Assembly: GCA_964058845.1 (NCBI GenBank)
Contig: CAXKVR010000035.1
Location: 1-64,000 of the forward strand
From: Carex sylvatica
Taxonomy: Eukaryota; Streptophyta; Magnoliopsida; Poales; Cyperaceae
Direction of reading: 5' to 3'
DNA: 64,000 nucleotides
The notes under the pieces are model-generated. The model made no database searches, was not told the DNA's origin, and saw nothing but the letters and a program-made list of their open reading frames with translations. The stretch's first letter is position 1, and the number at the start of each line of letters is the position of its first letter. Shown one piece after another: positions 37,944 to 50,400 of this stretch. The position numbers and the translations under genes are program-made.

Positions 37944-38922
37944 TAATTTTTCATTAAGTACGAGATGAATGAAAATGCATACATCTAAATATATCAGAAT
38001 GCGATGCCTTTGGGATGAACTATGATGCATGATATTTTTTCATTTTGATAAGTTGCGACTAAAAGCACGCATTCAAACAATAATGAATGCATGTATTCAA
38101 ATTTGCTCTCTCATTCCTTATATTTTTTTTAATACGCTTGATACATGAATCTAGTTAAGAATATACTGAATGCATGCAATAAAAACAATATGCATTTTAT
38201 AGTGTTTGTAAATTTTAAATTAAAAGCGTTAGTGTCATTCTTTACGAAAAACCGCAATTGAAAAAAAAAAAAAAATCTTCACAATATGAATCCTAAGCAT
38301 AAATAAAGTAATAGGTTTTCTATCTATCTTTAACAAAATGTAAATTAAGTTTGCAAGTACTTTAAAAATAAAAATATTAATTCATGATACTAATTTGCGA
38401 TATGTATAGTACCATAGTCTCATTCACGTTATATATATATACACGTGTCTTTTATCTAATTGTTTTATAATTAGTATATACTTTAATGATTATATATATA
38501 TTTCAAGTGTAATAATTTTAGTTTTATTTTGTGTTTCTGTTTCTGGAGTATATTTTTCGTCTTCTACGTACGAACTTTTCCGTACTTCTTATAGTTTTTG
38601 TTAAATTGTTTAATTATATGCGAGTTATAATAATTAAGTTCTACAAGTCTTTTTCTTCTTTGTTCTTTGACTTTGAAATTCTGAAATCTCATATATATAA
38701 TATATTTCATTAATTGTGATAATTAATTAATTTATTTATTAAGAGAGATGTGCATAAGGTTGGAATACATTATTAGCGAACTTTAATTATAATTTGAAAG
38801 AATTTTAATCTTGTAGTTCATTCTTCTCACTTATATATTTTAAATAATGAACAAGTAATTAAACCCCACCTATAAGGGAGCTAGTTCTTAATTAAAAGGG
38901 ACTCTTCTAAATCAGATGAACA
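37944..38922. other. AT-rich gene-free DNA
   Basis: Nothing coding or structured beyond short TA runs (38433, 38494). Confidence 0.5.
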
Positions 38923-38930
38923 CTTCTGAA

Positions 38931-39227
38931 CAGGGACGGAATTAAAAAAATTGAATAGGCTAATTTATAAAATATAATAGGTGAAAAAGACAAAAATAAT
39001 GTAGTTAGTGATATTGAATCTATGATCTTACACATACCAACTATAATTCAAACCACTAGACTACTAGTACACATTTTTTTGTTTTATGGGGGTGGGTGGG
39101 TGGGTGGGTAGACTATATAAAAGTTCAAAAAAATAAAAGTTTAATTAAATTTTAATGTATATAATTACAAAAATTAAAATCATAGGGTAGCTTAGCACCC
39201 CCTGACATATACGTAGAACCACCCCTG
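38931..39227. mobile_element. Non-autonomous hAT-like MITE, 297 bp
   Basis: The left end is CAGGGACGGAATT; the right end read inward is CAGGGGTGGTTCTACG. The exact 8-bp TSD CTTCTGAA lies at 38923-38930 and 39228-39235. A (GGGT)n run is at 39094-39109. On its minus strand, TCTAGTGGTTTGAATTATAG resembles a tRNA A-box region, so an older SINE piece may be inside. Confidence 0.88.
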
Positions 39228-39235
39228 CTTCTGAA

Positions 39236-40170
39236 GGGTCTGTTTTGATGCTAAGCAAACATTATTGTCTTGATTTGATTTGGTGCTAAGAACATTTTGT
39301 TTTTGATCTAGTAACAAAAGACAATATTTTTCGTGTAAAAATTGTAAATTCAAAATTCAAATTAAAAAATATTTTATGGACATTACATACAATTTAGAGG
39401 GTATAAAAGTTGTGAATTCCAAATTCTGATTAAAAATATTTTATGAGGTGTCCTTTGTCACTCTTTATATTAGGGGTCAGGTACTAAAAGAAGAAAAGAA
39501 GACTGACCTCTATTTTTCTATCTCTAAATTTTTTTTTTTGGTGCTAAGGAAACATTGTGGTACTAATAGAATAACACTAAAATTAGTAATGACACCTACC
39601 ACTCCAGGAGCCATGGCCCAAAAAGAAGAGAAAATAAATAGCAATCAACCTCACTGAGGACCAATTTATATAGGCCTAGGCTCCTAGGTAGCTGAATTTT
39701 TGTCATTTATTTTGGTAAATCCTTAGAAGCTGTAAATTAAAGTAAGTTTTGATGCATTTGGATGAGCAATTATGCTTTCTTATTTCCTGGATTTTTCTAA
39801 TTTTTTCAGTAATTTCAGATTCCAGTAGTTTCTTTTACCAGTATTTCTGTAATTGTAAGACTAGATGTCTAGATATCAATTGGGCTATTTACTTTTGATG
39901 TAATGTTAACTTTCTAAGAAATTAATGCATGCCTACGGGCTTTTTTCAAAAAAATAAAAATTAATTGTATTGCTATATATAAGAGCTGAGTAGGTAAGAA
40001 CTTGTCTTTGATTTAGTGACAAAAGCACATGTTTCTCATGTGGGAGGTTATGAGTTCGAAACCCACAAAATAAAAAAACATTCTATAATATATATAGAAG
40101 TTTAAAAGTGTGTTTGATGGCTTAGCCTCCAACCCATGATTTAAAAAAAATAAGAGCAGAGTAGATGATC
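39236..40170. other. Gene-free DNA with a SINE-like tRNA-derived segment
   Basis: At about 40009-40070 the plus strand reads TTGATTTAGTGACAAAAGC then GAGTTCGAAACCC, which fit RNA polymerase III A- and B-boxes of a tRNA-derived SINE head. No TSD was established. No gene was seen. Confidence 0.45.
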
Positions 40171-40178
40171 CTTGAGAC

Positions 40179-40759
40179 TAGTGGTTTGCTTTTACCTGCC
40201 CGGGTCGGACCCGACCCGTACCCGCCCGTGCCCGTTACCCGGGTTACCCGTGCCCGAGCCCGGGTATGGGTCGAGTAAACGGGTACACGGGTACGGGTAA
40301 AAAACGGGTAGGGTACGATTTTTTGGTTTAAAACCCGACCAAACCCGGTCCGATTTAAGTCCGACCCGACCAACCCGACCCGGACCCGGACCCGACCCCG
40401 ACCCGACCCCGACCCGACCCGACCCGACCCGACCCGTACCCGACCTGTACCCGACCCCGTACCCGTTAAAAAATTCAAAAAAAATTCAAAAAAAATTCAA
40501 AAAAATTCGAAAAAATTCAAATTTTTTTGAAATTTTGAATTTGCCGCCTAAAAAAAAAAAAAAAAAAAAAACGGGTAACCGACCCGGACCGCCCTATCCG
40601 TGCCGGGTACCACGGGCACGGGTAAAACTCGGGTCGGGTACGGTTTTTGAAAATTATACCCGAGTATACCCGCCCCGAGATACCCGTTTACCCGACCTAC
40701 CCGTACCCGACCCCGGGTAAACCCGGTCCGCCCGAACCCGGTCCGAGAGCACAGCTCTA
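40179..40759. mobile_element. hAT-like element filled with ACCCG-type repeats, 581 bp
   Basis: The ends are TAGTGGTTTGC and, inverted, TAGAGCTGTGC, with an exact 8-bp TSD CTTGAGAC (40171-40178 and 40760-40767). The interior is made of GACCCG/CGGGT words: ACCCG-rich at 40200-40260 and 40345-40460, inverted CGGGTA words at 40265-40315. An AT-rich centre (40465-40565) ends in a poly-A run and divides the two GC-rich halves. Its GC content contrasts sharply with the surroundings. Confidence 0.85.
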
Positions 40760-40767
40760 CTTGAGAC

Positions 40768-41144
40768 AGCTAAAAAAAGGTATCTTAATTTACAAAATGA
40801 GGCTTCAGAATCATGGTCCCATTGCCTTTTCTGGGTCATTAGCTAGGATTAATTAATTAATTCTGTTGTGCATGTATATATATATATCGGGGTCTCAGCT
40901 TTAATGTGCGCCGATTAGACAGATCCAGGTCATCCGACACATACTAGCTAGTCTCAGAGTCTCTACTAATCCTGTATCATATATAATATAAGATAAGCAC
41001 GGCAGCACCTAGATAAATAGCTGAACAAACTACTGTGCTGTGCACATCCTCCATTTTCTTATTTGTGCATTAACTTCTCCCTCCTCTCCGACTCCTAGAT
41101 CGAACAACAACAAGAGAGACTGACTTACTGACTCTTGTTCCTCC
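40768..41144 (+). promoter_or_regulatory. Promoter region and 5' UTR of the HOTHEAD-like gene
   Basis: A TA-run (40876-40886) and AT-rich DNA lead into a less AT-rich zone from about 41030 with CTCCCTCCTCTCC, which looks like 5' UTR. No single TATA box could be chosen. Confidence 0.4.
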
Positions 41145-44100
41145 ATGGCCCCTCTTCTCCGGAAATCAATAATTTCCTCCTCCTTTGTCATAATATTGCT
41201 CTCTTTGGGTTTCTTCACTAACTCACAGAAAGGCAAGTACGTATCTAGCTAGCTAGCTAGCTTCTCATTAATTATCATGTTCATTCCTAATTAATTGGGA
41301 TTAATTAATCTCAATACATCCATTAGCTAGGCAACAATAGGAATAGGATTAGTCTCAGTATATACATCCTCTATATATAATTAATTAATTAATTAGCACT
41401 CTTAATTTACAGCACCAAGCTACGCCTTTATGAAGAATGCACTAGAGTCCCCACAAGTATCCTTCTACGACTACATCATAATTGGTGGTGGCACAGCCGG
41501 TTGCCCCTTGGCAGCCACATTGTCGACAAATGCCAGAGTATTATTGTTGGAGCGTGGCGGTTCCCCTTACAAGAATCAGAATATCACTAATTTGGTTGGC
41601 TTTGCTCACACACTGGCCGACAACTCGCCAGACTCAGCTGCACAACAATTTATCTCCGAAGATGGGGTCACTAATGCACGTGCCCGGGTGCTCGGTGGTG
41701 GAAGTTGCTTGAATGCCGGCTTCTATACTCGTGCTGGCACCAATTATGTGCTACATGCTGGTTGGGATCAAGCGCTGGTTAATGAGTCTTACAGGTACAG
41801 GTTGTGTGTGTATATATATATATGTTGTAATCCACTAATTAATCTTAATGATTTGTTAATTAATTAAGTATATTATTATATTAATTAGCTATCTATCTAG
41901 TGCAGAGAAGAAGAATTAATGTATTAATTTGTTCTAGCATAAGAAATGGCACATGCGAAGATATATATCAAGTATATCATACCCTACATTTATCTTTTCA
42001 GTATACTATAGCCATATTTGTATTTATATCATATCTTTATCCGTTAAAACTTAAAAAGTAACATATAACAAACGAATAATGAATAATTATTGAATAACTT
42101 TGTAGGTTATATTATCTAATTCAAAAATATAACAAACGAATATTTGTGTTAAGTATATAATTTATGTGATATTATATTGTAAAATAAAAATAAAAATTGT
42201 TGGTTCATTATTTTAAAAAAAATTATTTATCAAATAAAGTTATATAAAATATTGTATAAATGTTTTTTTTTATAAATTACTAAATAAAAAACAATCTAAA
42301 ATATTTATAAATCAACCTCATCATAATAATAAAATTATAGTTATATATAAAAATAAAAATTATCATATGTAATTTAATATTTATCCAATATCTTTATAAT
42401 ATAATATGTACAAAATAATTTTATCCGGTAACTTAACATAAAAATATTTTAATTACTATATCCGTTTTACTGAATATAATACGGGTTGAGTAAACAGTAA
42501 AACATTATGAAATTAATTAAGTCCATTAATTGGAGCATATGATTTATAAATTGAATTTCAGGTGGGTGGAAGAGACGGTGGCATTTGAGCCGGTGGTAGA
42601 GCAATGGCAGTCGGCGTTGCTAGACGGGCTTCTTGAGGTGGGTGTGGGCCCATACAACGGCTTCAATCTGGACCACATTTATGGAACTAAAATTGGGGGA
42701 TCTATTTTTGACAACCATGGCAATCGCCACACTGCCGCTGACTTGTTACGCCATGCTAACCCGCCACATCTCACCGTCTTGCTCCATGCACGTGTCGCCA
42801 AACTGCTCTTTAGGATCAGAGGTAATATGAGTAGTCAATTCTGCTCGCATTTATTTTTTCATTAAACATGCATGGAAACTGCCTCATGTTCAGAACAATA
42901 ATAAAAATAAATAAATAATAATTTAAGAGAGCTTTTCATATTTCAAGACAACGGTAGGCTGACTGTAGTAACTACAGTTGGGTCGCTCATTTACTGATCC
43001 CTAATATTAATATTAGTTCACAACTGGCTCTTCAATGCCGACATTTTTATTTTTACTCAATTAAAAAAATATTTTAATAATAATAACTAAGGTTTAAAAA
43101 TAATTTTAAAAATTCTCAAACTGTGAAATTTTTTCACGACTTAAAATTTTAATATTTCAATACAAAAAAAAAATAATAAAAAATTCTGTTTTGATAAAAA
43201 AAAAAAATCAAAACCGGTTACCGGTTTCAATAAATTCAACAACTGGTTTTTATTTTTTTTTTGTATTGAAATATTAGAAATGTTGAATATATTTCTTTGA
43301 AAATAGATGGAATATAATACAATTTGATTTATTAGAAAGACTGTAACAAATAACCCAATCAATATTTTTCAAGCTGAATTTTTCGCGACTGTAAGAAAAA
43401 TTAATATATTTCATTATGTGTTATTATAAAAAAATAAAAATGCATGGATTTTGAGTTATTGATCCCGGTTCAAAAGTCACTTCTAGGTAATATAGAAATT
43501 ATTCTGATCCTTTTAGTACATTTAATTTATAAAAAGTTGTATCTATTTAAAAATAAATAAAAACTTTAAGTTATTTAATGATTGTTATTCAAAAAGAATT
43601 CTCAAAATAGATACAACTTTTTATAAATTAAATGTACTAGAAGGATCACAATAATTTCTATATTACCTAGAAGTGACTTTTGAACTGGGATCAATAACTC
43701 AGAATCCATGCATTTTTATTTTTTTACAATAACACATAATGAAATATATTAATTTTTCTTACAGCCGCGAAAAATTCGGCCTGAAAAATATTGATCGAGT
43801 TATTTGTTACAGTCTTTCTAATAAATCAAATTGTATTGTATTTCATCTATTTTCAAAGAAATATATCCAACATTTCTAATATTTTCATAAAAAAACAAAA
43901 AAAAAAATACAAATTTCGGTTTTGTAAAAAAAAATAAAAAAATTTGGAACCGTGGAATTTTTTTGAGTATTTTTAAAATTATTTTTAAATTTTAGTTATT
44001 ATTATTAAAATAATTTTTTAATTGGGTAAAAATAAAAATGTCGGTCTTCAATGCTTCCAATTTGTCAGTTTTCCATTAAAATAGACATCTTGCAACTTTC

Positions 44101-45886
44101 CATTTCTTAAATACTTGTACCATGTAATTTGTAATTAGCACATAATTTGTTCACGTGGTAAAAGTACATTGTTATAAATTAAGCATCATCCAATACAAAA
44201 TGTGAAAATCTAATGATATTGCTACTACATCTAAAATCTGATACAGGAAGACCGAGGCCGCTCGCCCATGGAGTACTCTATCGAGACTCAGCTGGGAAAT
44301 TGCACAAGGCATACATTAACAAAGGTAGCAACAACGAGATCATACTGTCAGCTGGCGCTATCGGGTCTCCCCAAATCCTCATGCTCAGTGGTGTGGGGCC
44401 AAGGCGCCATCTTGAGTCGATGGGCATACCTTTAGTATTGGACCTGCCAATGGTTGGCCAGGGTTTATCAGACAATCCAATGAACGCTTTGTATGTTCCA
44501 TCTCCGATACCGGTTGAGGTTTCTCTGATACAGGTGGTAGGTATAACCCGGTTTGGCACGTACATTGAGGGGGCTAGCGGGTCTAATTTTGCTGGTGGAC
44601 CCGTTTCAAGTGCGGATGACAAGCTGCAAATGAAGTTAGGCATGTTCTTTCCCAAGGTAATTAAACTCTTTATAGTATGCTTAATCATATCAATTGTTCA
44701 CAGGGTTTCACTATTTCTTAAAGGAATAGTATCCCCTAATGGGCTCAAATTGGTTGGCCTCATTACTCCTTCAGACTAGATCTGCCACTAAATTGAAGAT
44801 TCAATGTTTAAATTTTGAGAAATTTAAATTGATATCTGAAGATTATAAATTCGTTGCTAACTCAAGAAATTGAAGATATTGCATTCTCAAAAATTAAACA
44901 TCACAGGTTAACCAGCCGGTTTCCACTGGTAAATCCGAGCAAGCCACCCCAGAAACCATTGCAAGTGCAGGAGAAACCAGAAACGACCTTGCGGAGTCTG
45001 GATTTCGAGGTGGCTTTATTCTAGAAAAGATAATTGGTCCACTTTCAAAAGGCTTTCTCAAGTTGAAAAACACAAATCCTGACGATAATCCGTCTATCAG
45101 ATTCAACTACTTCAAAGAAGAAAATGATTTACGCCGATGTGTTGCAGGTCTGAAAACCATCGAGCAAGTGATCCAATCCAAAGCATTCTCTAAATTCACC
45201 TATCCGTATCTGTCCATTGAGTCTCTGCTCAACATGACAATTAGTTTCCCCGTGAACAAGATTCCCAGGCATGATAATGACTCCAAGTCGCTAGAGCAGT
45301 ATTGCAGAGACACTGTAATGACTATATGGCATTACCATGGCGGCTGTCAAGTTGGTCTGGTCGTTGATCGGGACTATAGGGTTATGGGTGTCGATGCACT
45401 TCGAGTGGTTGATGGTTCGACATTTATTGATTCACCTGGTACCAATCCACAAGCCACTGTCATGATGCTTGGCAGGTGATTTTCTTTTTCCAAATCAGCA
45501 CTCCAAAAATATCATATCACTCGCTGATCCCGTAACATTTTATAAAAGAGCAGATTTTTATTTAAATTAATTATTTCTAACGAAAAAGAATAAATGTGAC
45601 TCATCGATCCCTCTGACTTGGTATCTGTTCAAGACTGAGCCCGATTCTTCTATGCTCAATCCAACTTGTCATGCTTCATAAAAATTTATAAATTATTGCA
45701 GGTAATGGTTTGATGCGACCTTTTATCAATCATTAAGCCATTTTTTATACCTAAAAACAGACATACAATCTTTTGGGCCACAGTTTTAGTGACAATAGTT
45801 GTGTAAATTTGGATAGGTACATGGGAGTCAAAATCCTGAAGGAACGAATACAAAAGACGACACCAGTATCACAACGGAGGTACTAA
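41145..45886 (+). CDS. HOTHEAD-like GMC oxidoreductase (FAD-dependent)
   Basis: Six exons join in frame to 592 codons: 41145-41232, 41413-41794, 42562-42821, 44247-44656, 44907-45475 and 45817-45886, close to Arabidopsis HOTHEAD (594 aa). Residues 1-27 form a hydrophobic signal peptide ([15 protein letters not shown]). The FAD dinucleotide fold is IIIGGGTAG at 51-59 with E76 (LLLERG) for the ribose; then [23 protein letters not shown] signature 2 is [18 protein letters not shown]. The active-site end is WHYHGGC at 521-527 with N560 (GTNPQAT). Relatives oxidise long-chain omega-hydroxy fatty acids for cuticle or act as mandelonitrile lyases; substrate is not readable here. Intron 1 must be GC-AG (AAAG|GCAAGT), because the nearby GTACGT donor breaks frame. 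Intron 2 has two in-frame donors 6 bp apart. Intron 3 holds a 1-kb foldback element. Confidence 0.94.
43038..44044. mobile_element. Foldback (Mutator-like) element in intron 3 of the HOTHEAD-like gene
   Basis: The ends are CCGACATTTTTATTTTTAC and its inverse GTAAAAATAAAAATGTCGG. The exact 9-bp TSD TCTTCAATG lies at 43029-43037 and 44045-44053. The arms run nearly the whole half-length, for example CCTAGAAGTGACTTTTGAAC at the right against its inverse at about 43470-43490. The centre is near 43560. The intronic transcript would fold into a hairpin of several hundred base pairs. A second copy is at 59214-60138. Confidence 0.92.
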
Positions 45887-47218
45887 TGACATCTGTGCTA
45901 AATCTTAATCTGTCAGAATATTGATCGTTTATACTGACTATCGTTTCTCAAAGTTATATACGTGTGTAATTGCATGTAATTATTGTGGTGTCGTTAATTT
46001 AACTCGATGGTATTGATTGTGTTCATGAAGGCCTGTTGATTAAGATCCTTGAACAGAACTGGGATTTAACTTTTAAGTTATGATTCTTAATTATAGTAAC
46101 CATTGCTTCAAGTGAAAGTTGAATATGTAGATTGAAGAGCATAATCAGATAAACTTTGACTGAACTTATCTATAATTATGCCTGTGTTTCTTTTATTTCT
46201 TCAACTAGTTAAGAACCATTTCTTTGTTTGGGAGGAAAGTGAAACATTTGTAATTAAAATGAGTGAGTCTACGGTCTTAGGTGTAATACGAAATCTGAGC
46301 TCTAAAATAAACCACAACCTACAAATTTTACCTCTTCTTTCCACCTATTTGAGCATTTATACAGAAATTGCATTTTATTGAGTATTTACATGACATGATA
46401 TGTACCATAATCAAGGCACAATAAGCACACTGCACACTAAATTGAAAAGTGACATCTATTACTTGATAAAATTGGTGCTGACGGTACGCTGAAGGATAGT
46501 TTGAATTTAGATATGCATCAGCATAGTTTGAATTAAGATTTAACAAGATGCATATGCAGAGCCATATTATTATGATAGCAAATTTCGGATCTAATTCGGA
46601 TCATATATATTGGATGTTTTAGTTAATACGTTTAAAATAATCAAATACATGCATAATACGAGTAAATATAATTACTTTATATTATCAATCCATAGATTAA
46701 AAAAATAATTATATTAATAGATTAATTTATATAACTAATTATAAATTAGTTTCTATGATTATACGTGATAGGTATAGTTTTGACTTTTCTTTTGACTGGT
46801 TGATCCTTCTCGTGACTCAAGATCTATCAATTAATAACTTGATCTAGATGACTTAGAAATTGTTTCTCAAAAAAAGATGACTTAAAATTAATCCAGTCAC
46901 TCAGATCTTAATTCGGGCTAATCGAAACTTGACGGATTCAGAACACCGACAGACATAGACATCACATGCATGTATCAGATTCGTATCCTCTCAGGTACTA
47001 TAGAGATAAAATATCAGCCGATTTAGAATTCGTGCTAGTGTAGGGGCAAGTATTATTGGACTTTGAGATTCGTGCCAAGTTAAAATGAACGTTCAAGATC
47101 TACTAACTGTAAAAGATTCCCTTATCAGGTAACAGATGTGAATCTACCAACTGTAACTCTTTGATTGTAGTTTGAGTATTTTTGTTATAGTAATATATTT
47201 GAAGAATGATAACATGTT
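45887..47218. other. Intergenic DNA between the oxidoreductase and the tRNA gene
   Basis: The presumed 3' UTR is in the first 200 bases. At about 46980-47090 there is a worn copy of the GAGATATCTC MITE family (TCGTATCCTCTCAGG, GTGTAGGGGCAAGTATTATT, GAGATTCGTGC). No gene was seen. Confidence 0.5.
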
Positions 47219-47290
47219 GGGTCCATAGCTCAGTGGTAGAGCAATTGACTGCAGATCAATAGGTCACCGGTTCGAACCCGGTTGGGCCCT
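47219..47290 (+). tRNA. tRNA-Cys (anticodon GCA)
   Basis: Seventy-two nucleotides fold as a cloverleaf. The acceptor GGGTCCA pairs with TGGGCCC (one T-G pair) and the discriminator is T. The D-arm is GCTCAGTGGTAGAGC. The anticodon stem ATTGA/TCAAT carries the loop CTGCAGA with anticodon GCA. The T-arm is CCGGTTCGAACCCGG. The A- and B-boxes are intact (TAGCTCAGTGG, GGTTCGAACCC). There is no intron and no encoded CCA, as expected for a nuclear gene. A T-run at 47311-47320 can serve as the Pol III stop. Confidence 0.96.
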
Positions 47291-47484
47291 CAATATTCTA
47301 GGAAATATTTTATTTTTTTTATCGAAACTTCCTTCATCTGATTGAGAGTTGGGCTGATTGAGGCTGCAGTGAAGCCCACAAAAATGGTAGTTTTGACCCG
47401 CATGAATTTTCTGGAACCGACTCGAATCGTAAGTATGAAACTCTGCTGTCAAGTGAAGAAAAAAAAAATGAAAGACTAATAGAA

Positions 47485-50400
47485 ATGGTAGCGTTTGCGA
47501 GAGCTCTGACAGCGGTCACAGCTGTTCCTGCCGCGCTCACAGCATTCTCTCTGACATCTTCCTATTCTTCCTCTCAGTCTCAGTTCCACTCCCTCGCCAA
47601 TTTCCCTCTTCTCCCGTCCCTCAAATCAAATTTTGCCAATAAGCCCCTGGAGTTCTTAAAAAGGTCCAGTTTTGCCTTTTCTGCAGTTCAGATGGATTCT
47701 CCCGTCACTGAGTTGACTCCGCCCGATAAGGTTTTTCTTTCTCCTAATTTGCCCTCGATTTCTTCTGTTTTTTTGTGTTGCTAATTGCCTTATCAGTTTT
47801 TTTTTTTTTAAATATTTTATTTTTGCAGGATGGGGCTCTATCTGAACTCATGGTAAGTGGTTTGCACTTTATAGTAGATCAAAATATGCTTTTGGGAAGC
47901 GTTTTTTTTTCTTGGTTGTTGGCCTATTATGTGGTATTGTAATTGTGATAGCGGAGAAAGTTTGCAGTGGATCAAACTATACTGTCGACAGGCACTGTCT
48001 TTTTCCATTTTTTTTGTTAAAGTATCATGTGTTTTTGTTAATTGTGGCTGTTGAGAAAGTCTGAAGTGTCATCATGATATTAATTGGATAAATTAAAGAA
48101 TGTTTAATTGTTTTATCAAAATGAATTTTGTCACCATTATTGTTGAGCATTGCTAACAAATTCTTTATGTCCACTCCTAAACAGTGCCATGATTCGTTAA
48201 TGTTGAATGCATACAATTAGAAAAGAGTCTGGCTAGTATAACATCAGTGTCATTTTAGCCTATATAACACCAACTCCAAAACCTATTGAATTGACTTCAA
48301 ACGGTGAATCCAAACCGTTCAAACCGAGCTACTTCATTAGTTGTGTGTTTACATGCAAAATTTATAATTTTTCGAATTTATTTAGTATCAAGTAAAGCAG
48401 TCAAATGTGTGAATTTTTAATTTAATTTTAATACATTCATTTTTCAACATTTTTACCGCTTGATTTGATACTAAAATAACTCGAAAATATAAAATTTTTG
48501 CATGTAAACGCATCACTCATAAAGTAAATCGGTTTGTACGGTTTAGATTAGTCGTTTGAAGATTCAATCAATTTTGAAGTTAGTGTCATATGACACTGAT
48601 GTCATACTAGCCGGACTCATTAGAAAATGATTTAATGGTTTAATTGAAAGGAATGTAGTTGCCATTATTATTACTGTTGCGTATTGCTCGCAAGTTCTTA
48701 ATGTCCTCACCAAATAATTTTTAGTCTCTAATAAATCAAAGCCAACACTTTATTAGCTCAATAACAAAATCCTGTTACCACTTATTTTTTATCTCAACAT
48801 TACTATTAGATTTAGGTGTTTTACTGATATGGATATTGATGTAATCACACTATCTGAATTGTTAATGCTGTTCTGCATCAGACCCTGAAGTTTGCACTGT
48901 ATTGTTTAGGTACTAAGAGAAGTAAACTATATGTTCTTTCTTAGGATCAATTTGTACCTTGCACGAATAAAACGGTAATGCAACGGATGGCCAATTTTAG
49001 TTTTCTGTTTATTTAATTTATACATTGATGGTTCTTCTCATTTTGAGCAATTTTTTGGCCATTTTAGACGGAATTCATGGTTGACATGCATTGTGATGGT
49101 TGTGTTTCAGCTGTGAAGAAGAGGCTTGATGCTCTTGAAGGTAAAACTAATTACTCATCTAGCTAATTTTCAAGCTCAAGTTGGATCAAACGCCTGAATA
49201 TGATGCTTTTTCAAATCAGGAATAAAAAGTGTGGATGTAGATTTGAGCAATCAAGTGGTAAGAGTTCTTGGATCTCTTCCAGTAAAGACCATGCTAGAAG
49301 CTTTGGAGCAAACCGGCCGGAATGCACGGCTAATTGGTCAAGGCAACCCCAATGGTTAGTAGATTCCCTCTTCCTTTTTTTTATTTCCTCAACTTCAGTA
49401 CCATTTTATAAGGCACTTGGGTTTGTGTAGCCATTAATTGAAGTACTTGTTTCTGGCTTTTGCAAATTGCGGCCTAGTAGCCTACATTACTCTGTACTTG
49501 GACATTTGCAACAAGTTGCATTTCTAGATCTGCAATTAACATACAATACAAAGAACCCAACTGTTTTGGGAAAGTTAAAATGACTAAGTTACCTCTGGCT
49601 TGTTCACGGTTGGCTTGACCAAGTCACTTCCTAGCTATTAAGTTTATTTTTCGAGCAAACATACACATCATCGTTTTGTTTTCTTTTAGCTTACTTTTTA
49701 TTGAAGGAAGCAAAATTGTCAGCATGTCATGTACTTCTTATTACATTAATTTATTGGCTGGGTATTAGTTACAAATATCTCAATAAGAAAGAGCAGACAT
49801 AAATAAATAAAAATGTGAATATTCTTGGATAGAAGGAATTTTGGGTGTTGTCTGCACATACAAAACTATTGGCTGCAATTGCACAATCCTATATAGTTTC
49901 TTGTATATTTATATTGATTTGTTTTGTCCTTTTTATATTAGAATTTTCAATATCAGCTGCTGTTGCGGAGTTCAAAGGCCCTTCCATATTTGGTGTGGTG
50001 CGGTTCGCTCAAGTTAACATGGAGTTAGCTAGAATCGAGGCTAACTTTAGTGGGCTCTCCCCTGGTAAACATGCTTGGTCAATAAACGAGTTTGGGGATC
50101 TCACTAGAGGTGCTGCTAGTACTGGGAAAGTGTATAATCTACCTGACTTTCTATCTGAAAAGGTACTTGTTGTGTAATTTTGATTGTCTTCTTCTCTTGA
50201 TGCATCCCTGAAAGAGACCCACTGCAGTTGGTTTTCTATCACATACTAAAAAGTATTTTCTATTGGTCAATGTTGTCAGCGGTCAGCCACACCAGATGAC
50301 ATTGCAATGTTTTACCTCAGTTTACTGTTTTTGATAAAGTACATTTGTCTGTACAGTATGCCTTTCTTGGTAGAGGTCCTTTTTTTTTTTTTACTATATC

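Noticed and set aside
40122..40856. Glycine/arginine/proline-rich frames on both strands
   Set aside because: They are translations of ACCCG-type repeat words inside a hAT-like element with exact TSD.
43141..43362. Minus-strand frame of 73 codons in HOTHEAD-like intron 3
   Set aside because: It lies in the arm of the foldback element, recurs in the copy at 59233-59499, and has only AT-driven composition.
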